From Pseudolabrys sp. (GTDB lineage: Bacteria; Pseudomonadota; Alphaproteobacteria; Rhizobiales; Xanthobacteraceae): a stretch of 63,883 nucleotides of DNA. This document shows, piece after piece, positions 52,594-62,564 of this stretch. The notes under the pieces are model-generated. The model had not been told where the DNA came from, made no database searches, and worked only from the letters and a program-made list of their open reading frames with translations. Location of the stretch: the NCBI GenBank assembly GCA_017849615.1, contig JAFIGS010000002.1, forward strand, positions 1 through 63,883. Direction: 5' to 3'. The position numbers and the translations under genes were made by a program. How positions within the stretch are numbered: position 1 is the first letter of the stretch; every line of letters starts with the position of its first letter.

Positions 52594-54645
52594 CTATTGT
52601 ATTCTGATCACTACGCTATCGGCCGCGCCGCGGGCGTCCATAACGGTCAGGCGGACGAATCCGGGGCCGTCCGGGTGGACGAACAGGGTGCGGCGGTGGC
52701 CGGGAACCCCGACCGGCACGCCATTCACCATGACCGTGAGCGGGCCCGCGCCGCCGGCGATCTTGAGCGCCAGCGGATCGGGAGAGCCCCCGGTCGCCAT
52801 TTCGAGCCGGGCGCCATTCGGCGGGAACATGATGCGGGGCGCCTCGGCCGCCGCGCCATAGGCCAGGGCGCTGAAACGCTGCAGCGGCGGCGGTAGCTTG
52901 GCGGAGGCCGCCACGATGACACCCTTCGGCGCGGCCGCCAACGGCGCCGGCGTGACGCCGGAGCGGGCAAAGGCATCGAACAGGATCGGCGCCGCGGCCG
53001 AGCGCCCGACCAGCCCCGGCACCGGCGCGCCATCCGCCCGCCCGACCCACACGCCCATGGTCATGCGGCCGTCGAACCCGACCGCCCAGGCGTCACGGTA
53101 GCCGTAGGAGGTGCCGGTCTTGAAGGCGAGCCGGTTGTGCGGGGCATTGTCTGGCGGCGGCGCGCCCATCAGGACATTACCGATGTACCAGGCGGCGACC
53201 GGATCGAGCAGTCGGCGGGACGCCGCGCTCGCCTGCCCGGCGCGCTCGGTGAGCGGTTCGGCCTCGCCGCCCCGCGCCAGCGCGGCATAGAGCATGACCA
53301 GATCGTTGAGCGTCACGCCGACGCCGCCGAGCCCCATGGCGAGGCCCGGGGCTTCGCCCGTCGGCAGCACCAGCGCCGCGCCGGCTTGCGTGAGCCGCGC
53401 GCTCAGGCGGTTGACGCCGACCTTGTCGAGCACGGCGATGGCCGGCACGTTGAGCGAGAGTTGCAGCGCGCGGCGGACCGTCACGGTGCCCTGGAAGGTG
53501 AGGTCGAAATTCTCCGGCGTGTAGCCGCCGTAACGCTGCGGCCGGTCGTCGATCAAGGTCTCGGGATGAATGAGGCCATCCTCGAAACCGAGGCCGTAGA
53601 TGAACGGCTTGAGCGTCGAGCCCGGCGAGCGCAGCGCCGCGGTCATGTCGACCTGCCCGGCCCGGCGCGCATCGAAGTAATCGGATGAGGCGACACGCGC
53701 CCTCACCTCGCCGGTTTCGTTATCGACGGCGAGAATGGCGACGGAGATGTTCGGGCCGAGCGCCTCGGCGCGTTCCTTCGCCAATATTTGCAGCTTGGCC
53801 TGCAGCGGCTGATCGATGGTGAGGCGGTGAATGCGCCGGTCTGGTTCGGCGACGGCGATGCGGTCGGCCGAATGCGGCGCAAACACCGGCATTGGCCGCC
53901 GCTCATGCGGCACGATCTCCGCCTTCGCGCGCGCGATCTCGTCGCGCGGCACCGCGCCGGCCTGCGTAACGCGATCGAGCACACGGTCGCGCGCCGCCTG
54001 CGCGCGGGCGCTGTGGCGATCGGGCCGCCGCGACTCCGGCGATTGCGGCAACGCCACCAGCAGCGCGGCCTCGCCCAATGTCAGCCGCCGCGGCTCCTTG
54101 CCGAAATATGCCAGCGACGCGGCGCGGATGCCTTCGAGATTGCCGCCGTAAGGCGCCAGCGTGAGATAGAGCGACAGGATTTCCGGCTTGGTCAGCGCGT
54201 ATTCGAGCTGCAGCGCGCGCGTCACCTGCCGCAGCTTGGCGGTGAAGGTGCGATGCTCGCGCGGCTCCAGCAGGCGCGCGACCTGCATGGTGAGCGTCGA
54301 GCCGCCGGAAATGATGCGATGCGCGGAGCCGAGCTGCCACGCCGCCCGCGCCATCGCCAGAGGATCGACGCCGTGATGACCGAGGAAGCGCTTGTCCTCG
54401 TAGGCATAGAGCAGTTTGAGAAAGCGCGGATCGACATTCTCGACGCCCGCCGGCAAGTGCCAGCGGCCATCCTTGGTGGCGTAAGCGCGCAACAGCCGGC
54501 CCTCGCGATCCAGCACGACATGCGACAGTTCGACGTCCTTGCCGAGCGGCGCCGGGCCGAGCGAATACACCCATCCGGCACAAGCGGCCGTCACCAGCGC
54601 GACCGCGCCGGCGAGCGCCGCGACGATGCGTTTGATGCGCCTCAT
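52594..54645 (-). CDS. pbpC: Penicillin-binding protein 1C
   Basis: Bifunctional class A PBP. The 683-residue protein has an N-terminal anchor (residues 5-25), a glycosyltransferase domain with catalytic Glu83 in AYEDKRF and GGSTLTMQVARLLEP, a transpeptidase domain with STLK (GSTLKPFIYG), SLN and KTGTS, and a C-terminal PBP1C module (IMFPPNGARLEMATGG). Its ATG overlaps the stop of the alpha-2-macroglobulin gene (ATGA). The pair matches E. coli yfhM-pbpC, where wall repair is thought to be combined with protease trapping. Confidence 0.96.
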   Translation of the reverse strand: MRRIKRIVAALAGAVALVTAACAGWVYSLGPAPLGKDVELSHVVLDREGRLLRAYATKDGRWHLPAGVENVDPRFLKLLYAYEDKRFLGHHGVDPLAMARAAWQLGSAHRIISGGSTLTMQVARLLEPREHRTFTAKLRQVTRALQLEYALTKPEILSLYLTLAPYGGNLEGIRAASLAYFGKEPRRLTLGEAALLVALPQSPESRRPDRHSARAQAARDRVLDRVTQAGAVPRDEIARAKAEIVPHERRPMPVFAPHSADRIAVAEPDRRIHRLTIDQPLQAKLQILAKERAEALGPNISVAILAVDNETGEVRARVASSDYFDARRAGQVDMTAALRSPGSTLKPFIYGLGFEDGLIHPETLIDDRPQRYGGYTPENFDLTFQGTVTVRRALQLSLNVPAIAVLDKVGVNRLSARLTQAGAALVLPTGEAPGLAMGLGGVGVTLNDLVMLYAALARGGEAEPLTERAGQASAASRRLLDPVAAWYIGNVLMGAPPPDNAPHNRLAFKTGTSYGYRDAWAVGFDGRMTMGVWVGRADGAPVPGLVGRSAAAPILFDAFARSGVTPAPLAAAPKGVIVAASAKLPPPLQRFSALAYGAAAEAPRIMFPPNGARLEMATGGSPDPLALKIAGGAGPLTVMVNGVPVGVPGHRRTLFVHPDGPGFVRLTVMDARGAADSVVIRIQ

Positions 54646-57600
54646 CGCGCCGGCATGACCTCCACCGTTCCGGTCGCGGTGCGCGCGAAGCGCTCGGGCC
54701 GGTACATGTCCTCCACCGTCGCCTGCGGCAGCACGTAGCGGCCGGGCGAGATGGCGCGCACCACATAGGCCGCCGTGAACACCGGCTTGTCGTTGTTCGG
54801 ACGCCGCTCATAGGCCGCGGTGAACCGGTCATCGCGGAATTCCGTGCTCGCGGCCGGCGCGCCGTCGGCGATCCAGCCAAGCGAACCGGTTTCGCCCGAC
54901 GACACCAGTTTCGGATTATCGATCTCGAAACCGGCCGGCAGATAATCGGCCACCATGATGCGGCCGAACTGCACCTGCGGCTCGGTCACCTTGAGCACCA
55001 CGACGAAGCGGTCGTTCTGCTTCGCCTTGGAGGGATCGGCCGGCTCACCGGCCAGGGTGTAGTAGTTGCGCTCGAGCTTGAAGCCCGCTTCGGTCGCGGG
55101 CTCCGGGTTGAGCGGCGCTCCCGACACCGAGACCACCACCTGCACCGCGCCCTCGCCGCTATTGGTGACGCGGAACGGCGATGCGAGCTGATCCGGGTTG
55201 AAGCGCCGATAGTAGGCGCCCTTCTGCGCGTTGCCGTTGACGTTGAGCGCGATGGCGTTGAGCTCGCCCGCCAGCGCCTTCGCCGCCATCACCAGCCAGG
55301 CGTCCTCCTGCGTCGAGGTTTGCTTGACGGCAGCACGCGCGGAGTCGATGCGCGCCACCGCCTGCGTGATGGTCCCCGCCGGCGCGCGGCCCTCGGAGGC
55401 GAGCGTCACCAGCGCGGCGGCGTCGCGCAGCGCCGAGCCGAAGTCCTCGCGGCCAATCTCCAAAGTCGGCTTGGCCGGGATGGCGTCGAGCGCGGCGCGA
55501 TAGACGCGGTCGGCCCGCGTCTTGTCCCCGAGCATGGCGAGCGCCGCGGCCACCTGCGCCTTGGCGATCGGCGTCGCCAAGGCGTCGAGCTTGACGTCGG
55601 CGATATAACGCAAGTCGCCAACCGGCGCCGCGCCATTGCGCGCCAGAACATAGAACGCATAAGCAAGCTCACGGCCGCCATTCTTGTCCGGCTCCGGCGC
55701 GGTCGCGACGTAATTGCGCAACCGGTCGATGGCCAATGTCATCGCAACCTGCGGCACCTCGAACTTCTTCTCCCGCGCACGGGTGAGGAAATCCGTGATG
55801 TAGGCGTCCAGCCACGGATCGCCGCCGCCGACCGACCACAGGCCGAACGAACCGCTCGAGCTCTGTCGTGCCGTCAGCCGCGCAATGGCATCCCTGATGC
55901 GGGCATCGACGTCGCCGTCCGGCGCAAGGCGCGCCTGCGCGGCAAGATCGTTGATGTACAGCATCGCCACGGCGCGGCTGGCGATCTGCTCGGAGCAGCC
56001 GAACGGATAGCGGTCGAGCTGGTTGAGCAAGGTCGCCGCGTCGAGCGAGGTCGAGACCGCGACCGACAACCCGGCACGTCCCGTGCCGGGCACGAAATCC
56101 GCGAACACGTCATTCGACAGCGTCAGCGTCTCGCCCTTGGCGAGCGAACGCACCGAGCGGCGGGTCAGGATCTGCGTCGCCGGGCGCACATCGAGATTGT
56201 AGCTGCGCGCCAGCCTGAAGCCGTTCGGCCCTTCGACATTGACCGCGACCGTGCTTGCGCCGGAGCCGGACGCCGATACCGGCACCGACAGACGGCCCCG
56301 CGCCCTGGCGGCCAGGGTCAGCGCCGGCGGCGCATCGCCCTCGCGCTTCACGGCGCCGGCGGTGTCAACGGCAAGCCTGTAATCACCGGCAACGCCGTCA
56401 ACATTGTCGAGCTCGACCTGAATGGTGCCGCGATCGCCGGTGCGCAGGAAGCGCGGCAGCGTCGCCGTCAGCACCACCGGATCGCGCACCACGACATCGC
56501 CGGACGCCTTGCCGACCTTGTCGTTGCTCCAGGCCACCGCCATGACGCGAACGGTGCCCGCGAAACCCGGAATGTCGAAAGAGACATTGACCGTACCGCC
56601 GGGGCCGACCGTGACGATGCCCGAATACAGCGACAGCGGCGCCTGCGCCGGAGGCGAGCCGGACAGTTCGGCGCCGCCCATATCGCCGCCGGAGCGGATC
56701 TGGCCACGCGCGCCCTGCATGCCGTCAATGAGCTGGCCGTAGAGGTCGCGCACTTCTGCGGTCAGACGGCGCTGGCCGAGGTAATAGTCGTCCGGCGCCG
56801 GCGGCTTGTAGTTGGTGAGGTTGAGGATGCCGACGTCAACGGCGGCAACAACCACGCGCGCTTGTTCACCCGCGCCAAGACCGCCGATCTTGATCGGAAT
56901 GTTGAGCGCGCCTTCGGGCCGCATGGTTTGCGGCAAGGTCATGGCAACGCCAAGCGTGCGCTGGCTGCGATCGATGTTGAACCACTGCACGCCGATGGCG
57001 CGGCCCGGCATGCGCTGCGCCGGCGCATCGAGCGGACGGCGCAAGGTGGCGACGAGATAAGCGCCCGTGCCCCAGTCCTTGGCCACCGGCATCGCAATCT
57101 TCACGGTGCCCGCGGCGCTCACATCCTGCGACTGACTCATGACCAGTTTGTCGGTGAACACGTTGAGCGTCAGGCGGCCGGCGCTGCGCGCCGTCACCGC
57201 GACATTCATGGTGTCGCCCGAGGCATAGCCGGGCTTGTCGAGCGCGATGTCGAGCAGATCCGGCGTGTCGGCGCTCGACTCCGCATAGAATCCGGCATCG
57301 AACGACATCGACGTGATCATACCGCCGGCGTTGCCATCGGTGACTTCAAGGCGATAGCGGCCCCAGTTAACCGGCAGCGACAGCTTGCCGGGCTGGGCAG
57401 TCGACACATCGACGGTGCCGCTCGCGACACGCTGCGTGCGCTTGACCGGCTCGTAATTCCACTGCCCGTTCTGGCGGTACCACTGATAGGTGGTCTCGAC
57501 GCGCAGCAGTTCGTACTTCAGCCCCTTGCGATCGAGCGTCTTACCGTCGGGAGCGGCGACAATGACGTCAAACTCCGCATTGGCGCCGTCGGCGAGCGAC

Positions 57601-59879
57601 AGGCCGTTGAAGTTCGGCTTGACGCCGATCATGTCGCCGTCCGGCGCGATCGGCAGCGTCAGCTTGCGCTCGACGCCGCGCCCGCCGGACTCCAGCAGGT
57701 CGATGGCGATCAGCGCCTCGAGCGGCCGTGTCGTATCCGGCAGATTGCCGAGTTCGATCGGCACGGTCGCCCTGCCCTTGTCGTCGGTCTGCGGCAGGTC
57801 GGTGAGTTCCTGGCGGTCCGCCGTCGCCGGATCGTCGTAGAGGCCGAAGCGATAGCCGGGGAAGCCGGCGCGCTCCTTAGCGGCCTGGATGGTCACGGTG
57901 CCGTTGAGGTCGAGGTTCGACGCCGCAGCGCCGTAGAGGAAGCGGCCATCCACGTTCAGATCGATTGAGCCCTTGCGCGGGATCGCCTTGGCCTGCGTGG
58001 TCAGGTCGAATTCGACGCGGTCGGGCACGTAATCCTCGACCATGAAGGTCGTTTCGCCGACCGCCGGGCGCTTCGGATCGGTGTAGGCGCGCACGCGCCA
58101 GGTGCCGGTCGAGGCGGTCGCGACGATCGGCACTTCGAGGCTGCGGCCGCCGAGGCCCTGATCGCCGACAACGACGCGCTTGTAGTCAACGCCATCGGGG
58201 CGTTCGACCACCAGAGTCAGCGCCGCGTTCGGCGCGGCGACGCCGCGCGCATCGCGCAAGAGCGCCGTGATCGCCACCGTTTCGCCGGTGCGATAGACGC
58301 CGCGCTCGGTGTAGACGAAGGCGTCGAGCCCGGCGGGCGTCGCGCGCCCGGCGACGCCGCGATCCGACAGGTCGAAGGCGTTCGACTTGAGGCTGAGGAA
58401 GGCATAGTCGTTCTTGCCGGAGACGATCACCGCGGCCGGCGACTGCCCGCCCTCGCCGCGCGACAGGTCCGCCTCGAAATGGGCGCGGCCATTGGCGTCG
58501 GTGGTCTTGCTGCCGAGCCCTTCATTGTTGCGCGCCATCAACCGCACCTCGACGCCGTTGAGCGGCTGCGCGCTGGCGAGCGAATGCACGAAGACGTCGA
58601 TGCCGTCCTGGCCCGAATAGGCGGTCAGGCCGAAATCGGAAACGATGAACCACTGCGTCGGCGCCTGCTCGTAGTCATTGGCGGCGATGGCGTCCTTCGG
58701 CGTCGCGGTCATGGCGTAGACGCCGGGCTGGAGGTCCGGGAGCGCCTCCTCCACGGGGAAGGCGGTGACCACCTCGGTGTTCAGCTTCTGCTCGACGGCA
58801 AGCTCGCCGCTCCACACCTTGGCGCCACGTTCGGAGGCAAGCTGCTCGCCCTCGAAGGGGCTGAGGTTGCGCTGGAAGTCGTAGCCCAGCACGGTGTCAA
58901 TCAGATTGCGGTCGCCAATGCGATAGACGTTGAGCTTCACCGCCGAGGTATTGACGCTGAGCACCGGAATGCCGCGCTGGCCGGTCTTGGGCAGCACATA
59001 GGCCTTGCCGGAGAAGCGCGCGAAGGGTTTGCGGTCGCGCACGAAAACGGTGAACTCGGACGTCCGCGTCAGCGTCTCGTGCACCGTGGACGGCAGGCCG
59101 GCGCGCAAGGTGATGGCGTAACGCTCGCCGTGCCTGAGGCCGTCGACGCAAAGCTGCCGGTCGGAGACCGAAATCGCCGGCTTGTCCTGCCCCGCGACGG
59201 CCACGAAGGGCGAGAAATCGGTGCGCTTTTCCGGCAGCGGCTCGGAGAACTGGAAACAGGCGCGCGGCGACACCGCATCGGAATCGACGGTGTAATCGAG
59301 CATGCGGAAACCGTGTTCGACGCGCAGCCGCTCATATTGCCCCCGCAACTCGGCGCTCTCGCGCAAGGTCAGCGCCAGCCTCATCGTGTCGAGCGCCGGC
59401 CGCCATTCCTTGCGCGCGGCGAAAGCCTGCCCCAACACCGCGAGGCCGTCGGCCTCGGGCGCCGGCTGCGTCGCGCGCGTGTAGGCGATGTATGCGGCGG
59501 TCGTGGCGCGCTCATTCAACGTCGCCTGCTCGTTGGCATCGCGGGTGCGGATCTGCAGCACGGCGCGGGCGAGCCGCAGCCAGGCGTCGGCATCATTCGG
59601 CGCCGCGGCGACCAACTGGCCGAGCAGCAGCATGCCGTTGCGGACGTCCTTTTTCGCGAAAGCGGCGTCGGCCTCGCGGCGCAGCACCTGCGGTGTCTTG
59701 GTGACGTTGCCGGCGTCCTGCTTGATCTGCTCCTCGAGCGTGACCGCGGCCTGATCGAGATCGGGATTGGTGTAGGCCTTGTCGGCCGCGTGGGTCCGCG
59801 AGGCAAATGCCAAAAGGCTCAGCGTGACCACGACCGCCGCGAATGCGGCGGAGACACCAGCGCGCATCAACCGTGACAT
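54642..59879 (-). CDS. Bacterial alpha-2-macroglobulin (YfhM-type)
   Basis: Very large periplasmic protease-trap homologue, 1745 residues. A signal peptide (about residues 1-31, ending HA-ADK) is followed by repeated MG domains, a bait region, and the thioester motif CSEQ with Cys at residue 1295 in YPFGCSEQ, then the thioester-domain helices. E. coli YfhM is a lipoprotein; here there is no Cys lipobox after the signal, so the protein should be soluble. Translationally coupled to pbpC. Homologues trap host or competitor proteases that enter the periplasm. Confidence 0.95.
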   Translation of the reverse strand: MSRLMRAGVSAAFAAVVVTLSLLAFASRTHAADKAYTNPDLDQAAVTLEEQIKQDAGNVTKTPQVLRREADAAFAKKDVRNGMLLLGQLVAAAPNDADAWLRLARAVLQIRTRDANEQATLNERATTAAYIAYTRATQPAPEADGLAVLGQAFAARKEWRPALDTMRLALTLRESAELRGQYERLRVEHGFRMLDYTVDSDAVSPRACFQFSEPLPEKRTDFSPFVAVAGQDKPAISVSDRQLCVDGLRHGERYAITLRAGLPSTVHETLTRTSEFTVFVRDRKPFARFSGKAYVLPKTGQRGIPVLSVNTSAVKLNVYRIGDRNLIDTVLGYDFQRNLSPFEGEQLASERGAKVWSGELAVEQKLNTEVVTAFPVEEALPDLQPGVYAMTATPKDAIAANDYEQAPTQWFIVSDFGLTAYSGQDGIDVFVHSLASAQPLNGVEVRLMARNNEGLGSKTTDANGRAHFEADLSRGEGGQSPAAVIVSGKNDYAFLSLKSNAFDLSDRGVAGRATPAGLDAFVYTERGVYRTGETVAITALLRDARGVAAPNAALTLVVERPDGVDYKRVVVGDQGLGGRSLEVPIVATASTGTWRVRAYTDPKRPAVGETTFMVEDYVPDRVEFDLTTQAKAIPRKGSIDLNVDGRFLYGAAASNLDLNGTVTIQAAKERAGFPGYRFGLYDDPATADRQELTDLPQTDDKGRATVPIELGNLPDTTRPLEALIAIDLLESGGRGVERKLTLPIAPDGDMIGVKPNFNGLSLADGANAEFDVIVAAPDGKTLDRKGLKYELLRVETTYQWYRQNGQWNYEPVKRTQRVASGTVDVSTAQPGKLSLPVNWGRYRLEVTDGNAGGMITSMSFDAGFYAESSADTPDLLDIALDKPGYASGDTMNVAVTARSAGRLTLNVFTDKLVMSQSQDVSAAGTVKIAMPVAKDWGTGAYLVATLRRPLDAPAQRMPGRAIGVQWFNIDRSQRTLGVAMTLPQTMRPEGALNIPIKIGGLGAGEQARVVVAAVDVGILNLTNYKPPAPDDYYLGQRRLTAEVRDLYGQLIDGMQGARGQIRSGGDMGGAELSGSPPAQAPLSLYSGIVTVGPGGTVNVSFDIPGFAGTVRVMAVAWSNDKVGKASGDVVVRDPVVLTATLPRFLRTGDRGTIQVELDNVDGVAGDYRLAVDTAGAVKREGDAPPALTLAARARGRLSVPVSASGSGASTVAVNVEGPNGFRLARSYNLDVRPATQILTRRSVRSLAKGETLTLSNDVFADFVPGTGRAGLSVAVSTSLDAATLLNQLDRYPFGCSEQIASRAVAMLYINDLAAQARLAPDGDVDARIRDAIARLTARQSSSGSFGLWSVGGGDPWLDAYITDFLTRAREKKFEVPQVAMTLAIDRLRNYVATAPEPDKNGGRELAYAFYVLARNGAAPVGDLRYIADVKLDALATPIAKAQVAAALAMLGDKTRADRVYRAALDAIPAKPTLEIGREDFGSALRDAAALVTLASEGRAPAGTITQAVARIDSARAAVKQTSTQEDAWLVMAAKALAGELNAIALNVNGNAQKGAYYRRFNPDQLASPFRVTNSGEGAVQVVVSVSGAPLNPEPATEAGFKLERNYYTLAGEPADPSKAKQNDRFVVVLKVTEPQVQFGRIMVADYLPAGFEIDNPKLVSSGETGSLGWIADGAPAASTEFRDDRFTAAYERRPNNDKPVFTAAYVVRAISPGRYVLPQATVEDMYRPERFARTATGTVEVMPAR

Positions 59880-60144
59880 CAGATACCTCCCGGATTCGAC
59901 GTGCCAATCCTACCGCAGTCCGTGCGCCCCCCGGATGGTGTCTTTGCCTTGGCGCGCGGTCTTTGCGGCAGATCATGGAGCGGCGAGCGAACCGTCCAAA
60001 AACGGAACCTAGGCTCAGCCGATTCTGAGAAAACACTTCAAGAACGCGAAACATTCCGCTCAACCAATTGATATTCCACAACTTAATAGAGGCGCTGCGC
60101 GATGCCTTTCAAATCGCCGTTGAGGTCGCTAAAGCTTAGGCCAA

Positions 60145-60221
<77 letters not shown>

Positions 60222-60408
60222 GGGTTATTCGGCTGCATGACGACGCGCCGGAGCCGATCATCCGGCCTGCAACGAGCGCTGCGGTCTCATCCTCCTCGCT
60301 GCAAGACGACACATTTTCACAACTCAAATTTAACGGCTCTTGGTTCACTGATACCTTCCACCTTTCAGTCGCTCATGCGCTGAAATTCCCTTTTTACGCG
60401 AGCCGTCG

Positions 60409-61653
60409 ATGACCGAGACGCCCGCCCGAACCGTCGGCAACGAAGCGATGATCGCCTCGCCGCCGCTCTCGCCGGGCGGCGCGCCGGTCTGCTTCGTCGT
60501 CGAAGACGAGCCGAGTATCCGTCACTACCTGTCATTGATCCTTCACGGCGCCGGCGTCGATACGACCGAATTTACGGACGGCGCGGCCATGCGCGGAGCT
60601 CTGACGCAGCGCGTTCCCGCCCTCATCTTTCTCAACATCGCGCTGGATTCGCGGGACGCCATCGACGCGATCCTCGCGCTCGGACGCGTTTCATTCGGCG
60701 GCGCCGTGCAGTTGATGAGCAGCCGTGGCGGCGCGGTGCTCGAGCATGTGCGCAAGATCGGCGTCGAGCAGAACCTCCACATGCTGCCGGTGCTCAAGAA
60801 GCCATTCGAGACCGACGCGGTCCTGCGCACGCTGCAGGCGCTGAAGCTCGGCACCATCAAGGTTTCGACCACGCCGATCGATCTTGGCGAGGCAATCAAT
60901 GCGGGCTGGATCGAATTCTGGTTCCAGCCGAAAATCGACCTGCGCAAGCGGCGACTGGCCGGCGCCGAAGCCTATGCCCGTGCGATCCATCCGACCACCG
61001 GCGTCGCCCTGCCCGGCTCGTTTGTCCCGGCGGCGGACCTCGCCAGCGTCGTAAGGCTGTCCGAGCTGGCGCTCATGAGCGCGCTGCGCACGGCGCAGAG
61101 CTTCGCCCAACTCGGCCTCAATCTGCCGGTCACCGTCAATATCCCAGTGACCGCGCTGGAGAAGCTCGACGTCGAAGGCATCATTCGCGCCAACCGGCCG
61201 CGTATCCGGAATTGGGCGGGTCTCATCATCGACGTGCCGGAGGAGCAGATCATCGCCGATCTGCCGCTGGCCAGCCTTCTGGCGGAACGCCTGCAGCGGT
61301 GTAGCGCGCGCCTTGCGATCGACGATTTCGGCCGCGGCATGTCTTCGCTGGCCAAACTGGGCAACATGCCGTTCGCCGAGCTCAAGCTCGACCGCTCATT
61401 CGTGACCGATTGCGGAGCCGGCAGGATCAACGCGCCCTTGTGCAAGACCGTGATCGACCTCGCTCATAACTACGGTCAGGTCGCGGTCGCGATGGGCATC
61501 GAGAAGGCGGCTGACATGATGGCGCTTGTCGGCATGGGATGCGACTACGGCCAGGGATATCTCCTCGGCCAGCCCATGCCGGAAGATCGCTTCATATCGC
61601 TGCTGCGGCAACGCACCGGCGCGAGCCGCATGCAAAGCGAGGCCGCGCGTTAG
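60409..61653 (+). CDS. REC-EAL protein with altered active sites
   Basis: The 414-residue protein has an N-terminal receiver domain (residues 26-150) and a C-terminal EAL domain (160-405). The receiver keeps the acidic pair E32/D33 and the Lys at 131, but the phospho-acceptor position reads Asn76 (LIFLNIALD). The EAL signature reads AEAYAR (EAY), the IAEGVE motif reads VAMGIE with the first Glu lost, while DDFGRG and LKLDRSF are kept. Phosphorylation and c-di-GMP hydrolysis are therefore both doubtful; a c-di-GMP-binding or protein-interaction role is likely. No partner kinase is adjacent. Confidence 0.88.
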   Translation: MTETPARTVGNEAMIASPPLSPGGAPVCFVVEDEPSIRHYLSLILHGAGVDTTEFTDGAAMRGALTQRVPALIFLNIALDSRDAIDAILALGRVSFGGAVQLMSSRGGAVLEHVRKIGVEQNLHMLPVLKKPFETDAVLRTLQALKLGTIKVSTTPIDLGEAINAGWIEFWFQPKIDLRKRRLAGAEAYARAIHPTTGVALPGSFVPAADLASVVRLSELALMSALRTAQSFAQLGLNLPVTVNIPVTALEKLDVEGIIRANRPRIRNWAGLIIDVPEEQIIADLPLASLLAERLQRCSARLAIDDFGRGMSSLAKLGNMPFAELKLDRSFVTDCGAGRINAPLCKTVIDLAHNYGQVAVAMGIEKAADMMALVGMGCDYGQGYLLGQPMPEDRFISLLRQRTGASRMQSEAAR

Positions 61654-61674
61654 CCGCGACTGCGTCGACGCCGG

Positions 61675-61980
61675 TCAGTGCGTCCAGGCGTCGCGGCGCT
61701 TGAAGGCGAAGTTGTCGGAATAGGACATGACCCGCCGCGGCGAGGTCTTGGTCTCGAACACCTGATACGGAATGCCGTTGCGCTCGCAATAGGCCACCGC
61801 CTCGGCCTCGGTGTCGAAGCGCAATTTGACCTGCTGGCGCGTGTCGCCGGACGAAGTCCAGCCCATCAGAGGCTCCACCGTGCGCGGCTCGGCAAGGTCA
61901 TACTCGACGACCCATTTCCGGATGTTGGCGACGCCGGACTGCATGGCGGTCTTGGACGGACGGTAGATGCGCGCGGTCAT
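61675..61980 (-). CDS. ETC complex I subunit, NDUFS4-like
   Basis: The 101-residue protein matches the alphaproteobacterial and mitochondrial 18-kDa accessory subunit of NADH:quinone oxidoreductase: ARIYRPSKTAMQSG, WVVEYD, PLMGWTSSGDTRQQVKL and the final YSDNFAFKRRDAWTH. It is normally encoded away from the nuo operon, as here. The ATG at 61980 is the first in a family-like position. The 21 bp to the REC-EAL stop on the other strand hold nothing else. Confidence 0.93.
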   Translation of the reverse strand: MTARIYRPSKTAMQSGVANIRKWVVEYDLAEPRTVEPLMGWTSSGDTRQQVKLRFDTEAEAVAYCERNGIPYQVFETKTSPRRVMSYSDNFAFKRRDAWTH

Positions 61981-62095
61981 GGCTTTCGGGCCTGTCTGGC
62001 AAACGGCTTGGTGCCAATCCGTATAAGCCGCCGCCCCTGGGCTGGCAACGCCACCCGTTTCGAACGCACCGAAGTTCGTGAAAGTTCCGGGCCGC

Positions 62096-62470
62096 TCAGG
62101 ACCGGTATCCGGCAGGTGGGACGTGAGCCCTCTGGCCCCGCGGCCGGCGTGCCGGCGCCGCGGCCTCGAATGCCTCGGAGCGGACCACAACGCGGAAGCC
62201 GCCGTCGCCCAGATCCTCGAACTCGATGCCCTGCTCGCGCCACAGCATTTCGAGCGCACCGACGGTGGCCCGGCGCGGCTCGGTGCCGCCCTGCTCAAGC
62301 TTGTGAATAGAACGCTGGGTCATGCCGATGCGCGCCGCCAGTTCGCTCTGGCTGAGGCCGGCGACGGCGCGCGCCATGCGCACTTTCGCGGCAAAGGCCA
62401 GCCGCTCCATCCGCATGAGATGGGCGAGATCGACTGCATTATCGGGCGCGATACGAGCCGGCATCGGCAT
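62096..62470 (-). CDS. XRE-family helix-turn-helix regulator
   Basis: The 124-residue DNA-binding protein has a Cro/C1-type HTH from about residue 28 to 80 (VRMARAVAGLSQSELAARIG, then TQRSIHKLEQGGTEPRRATV). The C-terminal part (IEFEDLGDGGFRVV and a basic tail) is short, and no ligand-binding domain is seen. Targets are unknown; it lies between the NDUFS4-like gene and the porin terminator. The 115-bp gap to the NDUFS4-like gene shows no clear palindrome other than GAAC/GTTC with unsuitable spacing for LexA. Confidence 0.85.
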   Translation of the reverse strand: MPMPARIAPDNAVDLAHLMRMERLAFAAKVRMARAVAGLSQSELAARIGMTQRSIHKLEQGGTEPRRATVGALEMLWREQGIEFEDLGDGGFRVVVRSEAFEAAAPARRPRGQRAHVPPAGYRS

Positions 62471-62513
62471 TCTCGCTACGCACGAAAGCCCACGAAGGGC
62501 GAATACTCGTTAG

Positions 62514-62547
62514 CAAAAAGCCCCCGGCGATTGCTCGCCGGGGGCCT
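62514..62547 (-). terminator. Rho-independent terminator of the porin gene
   Basis: CCCCCGGCGA at 62521-62530 pairs perfectly with TCGCCGGGGG at 62535-62544 around the tetraloop TTGC, extended by one more G-C pair. On the minus strand the stem is followed by five T (from 62519 to 62515). It begins 18 bp after the porin stop codon. Confidence 0.9.
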
Positions 62548-62564
62548 TTAGTCACGCTATCCGA

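Noticed and set aside
55320-57968. An 882-codon plus-strand frame opposite the alpha-2-macroglobulin gene
   Set aside because: Same antisense composition; no start signal or family resemblance, and the minus-strand protein is complete.
62050-62075. LexA-type box upstream of the NDUFS4-like gene (GTTC...GTTC)
   Set aside because: The half-sites are six bases apart, not the seven of the alphaproteobacterial consensus, and neither neighbour is an SOS gene.
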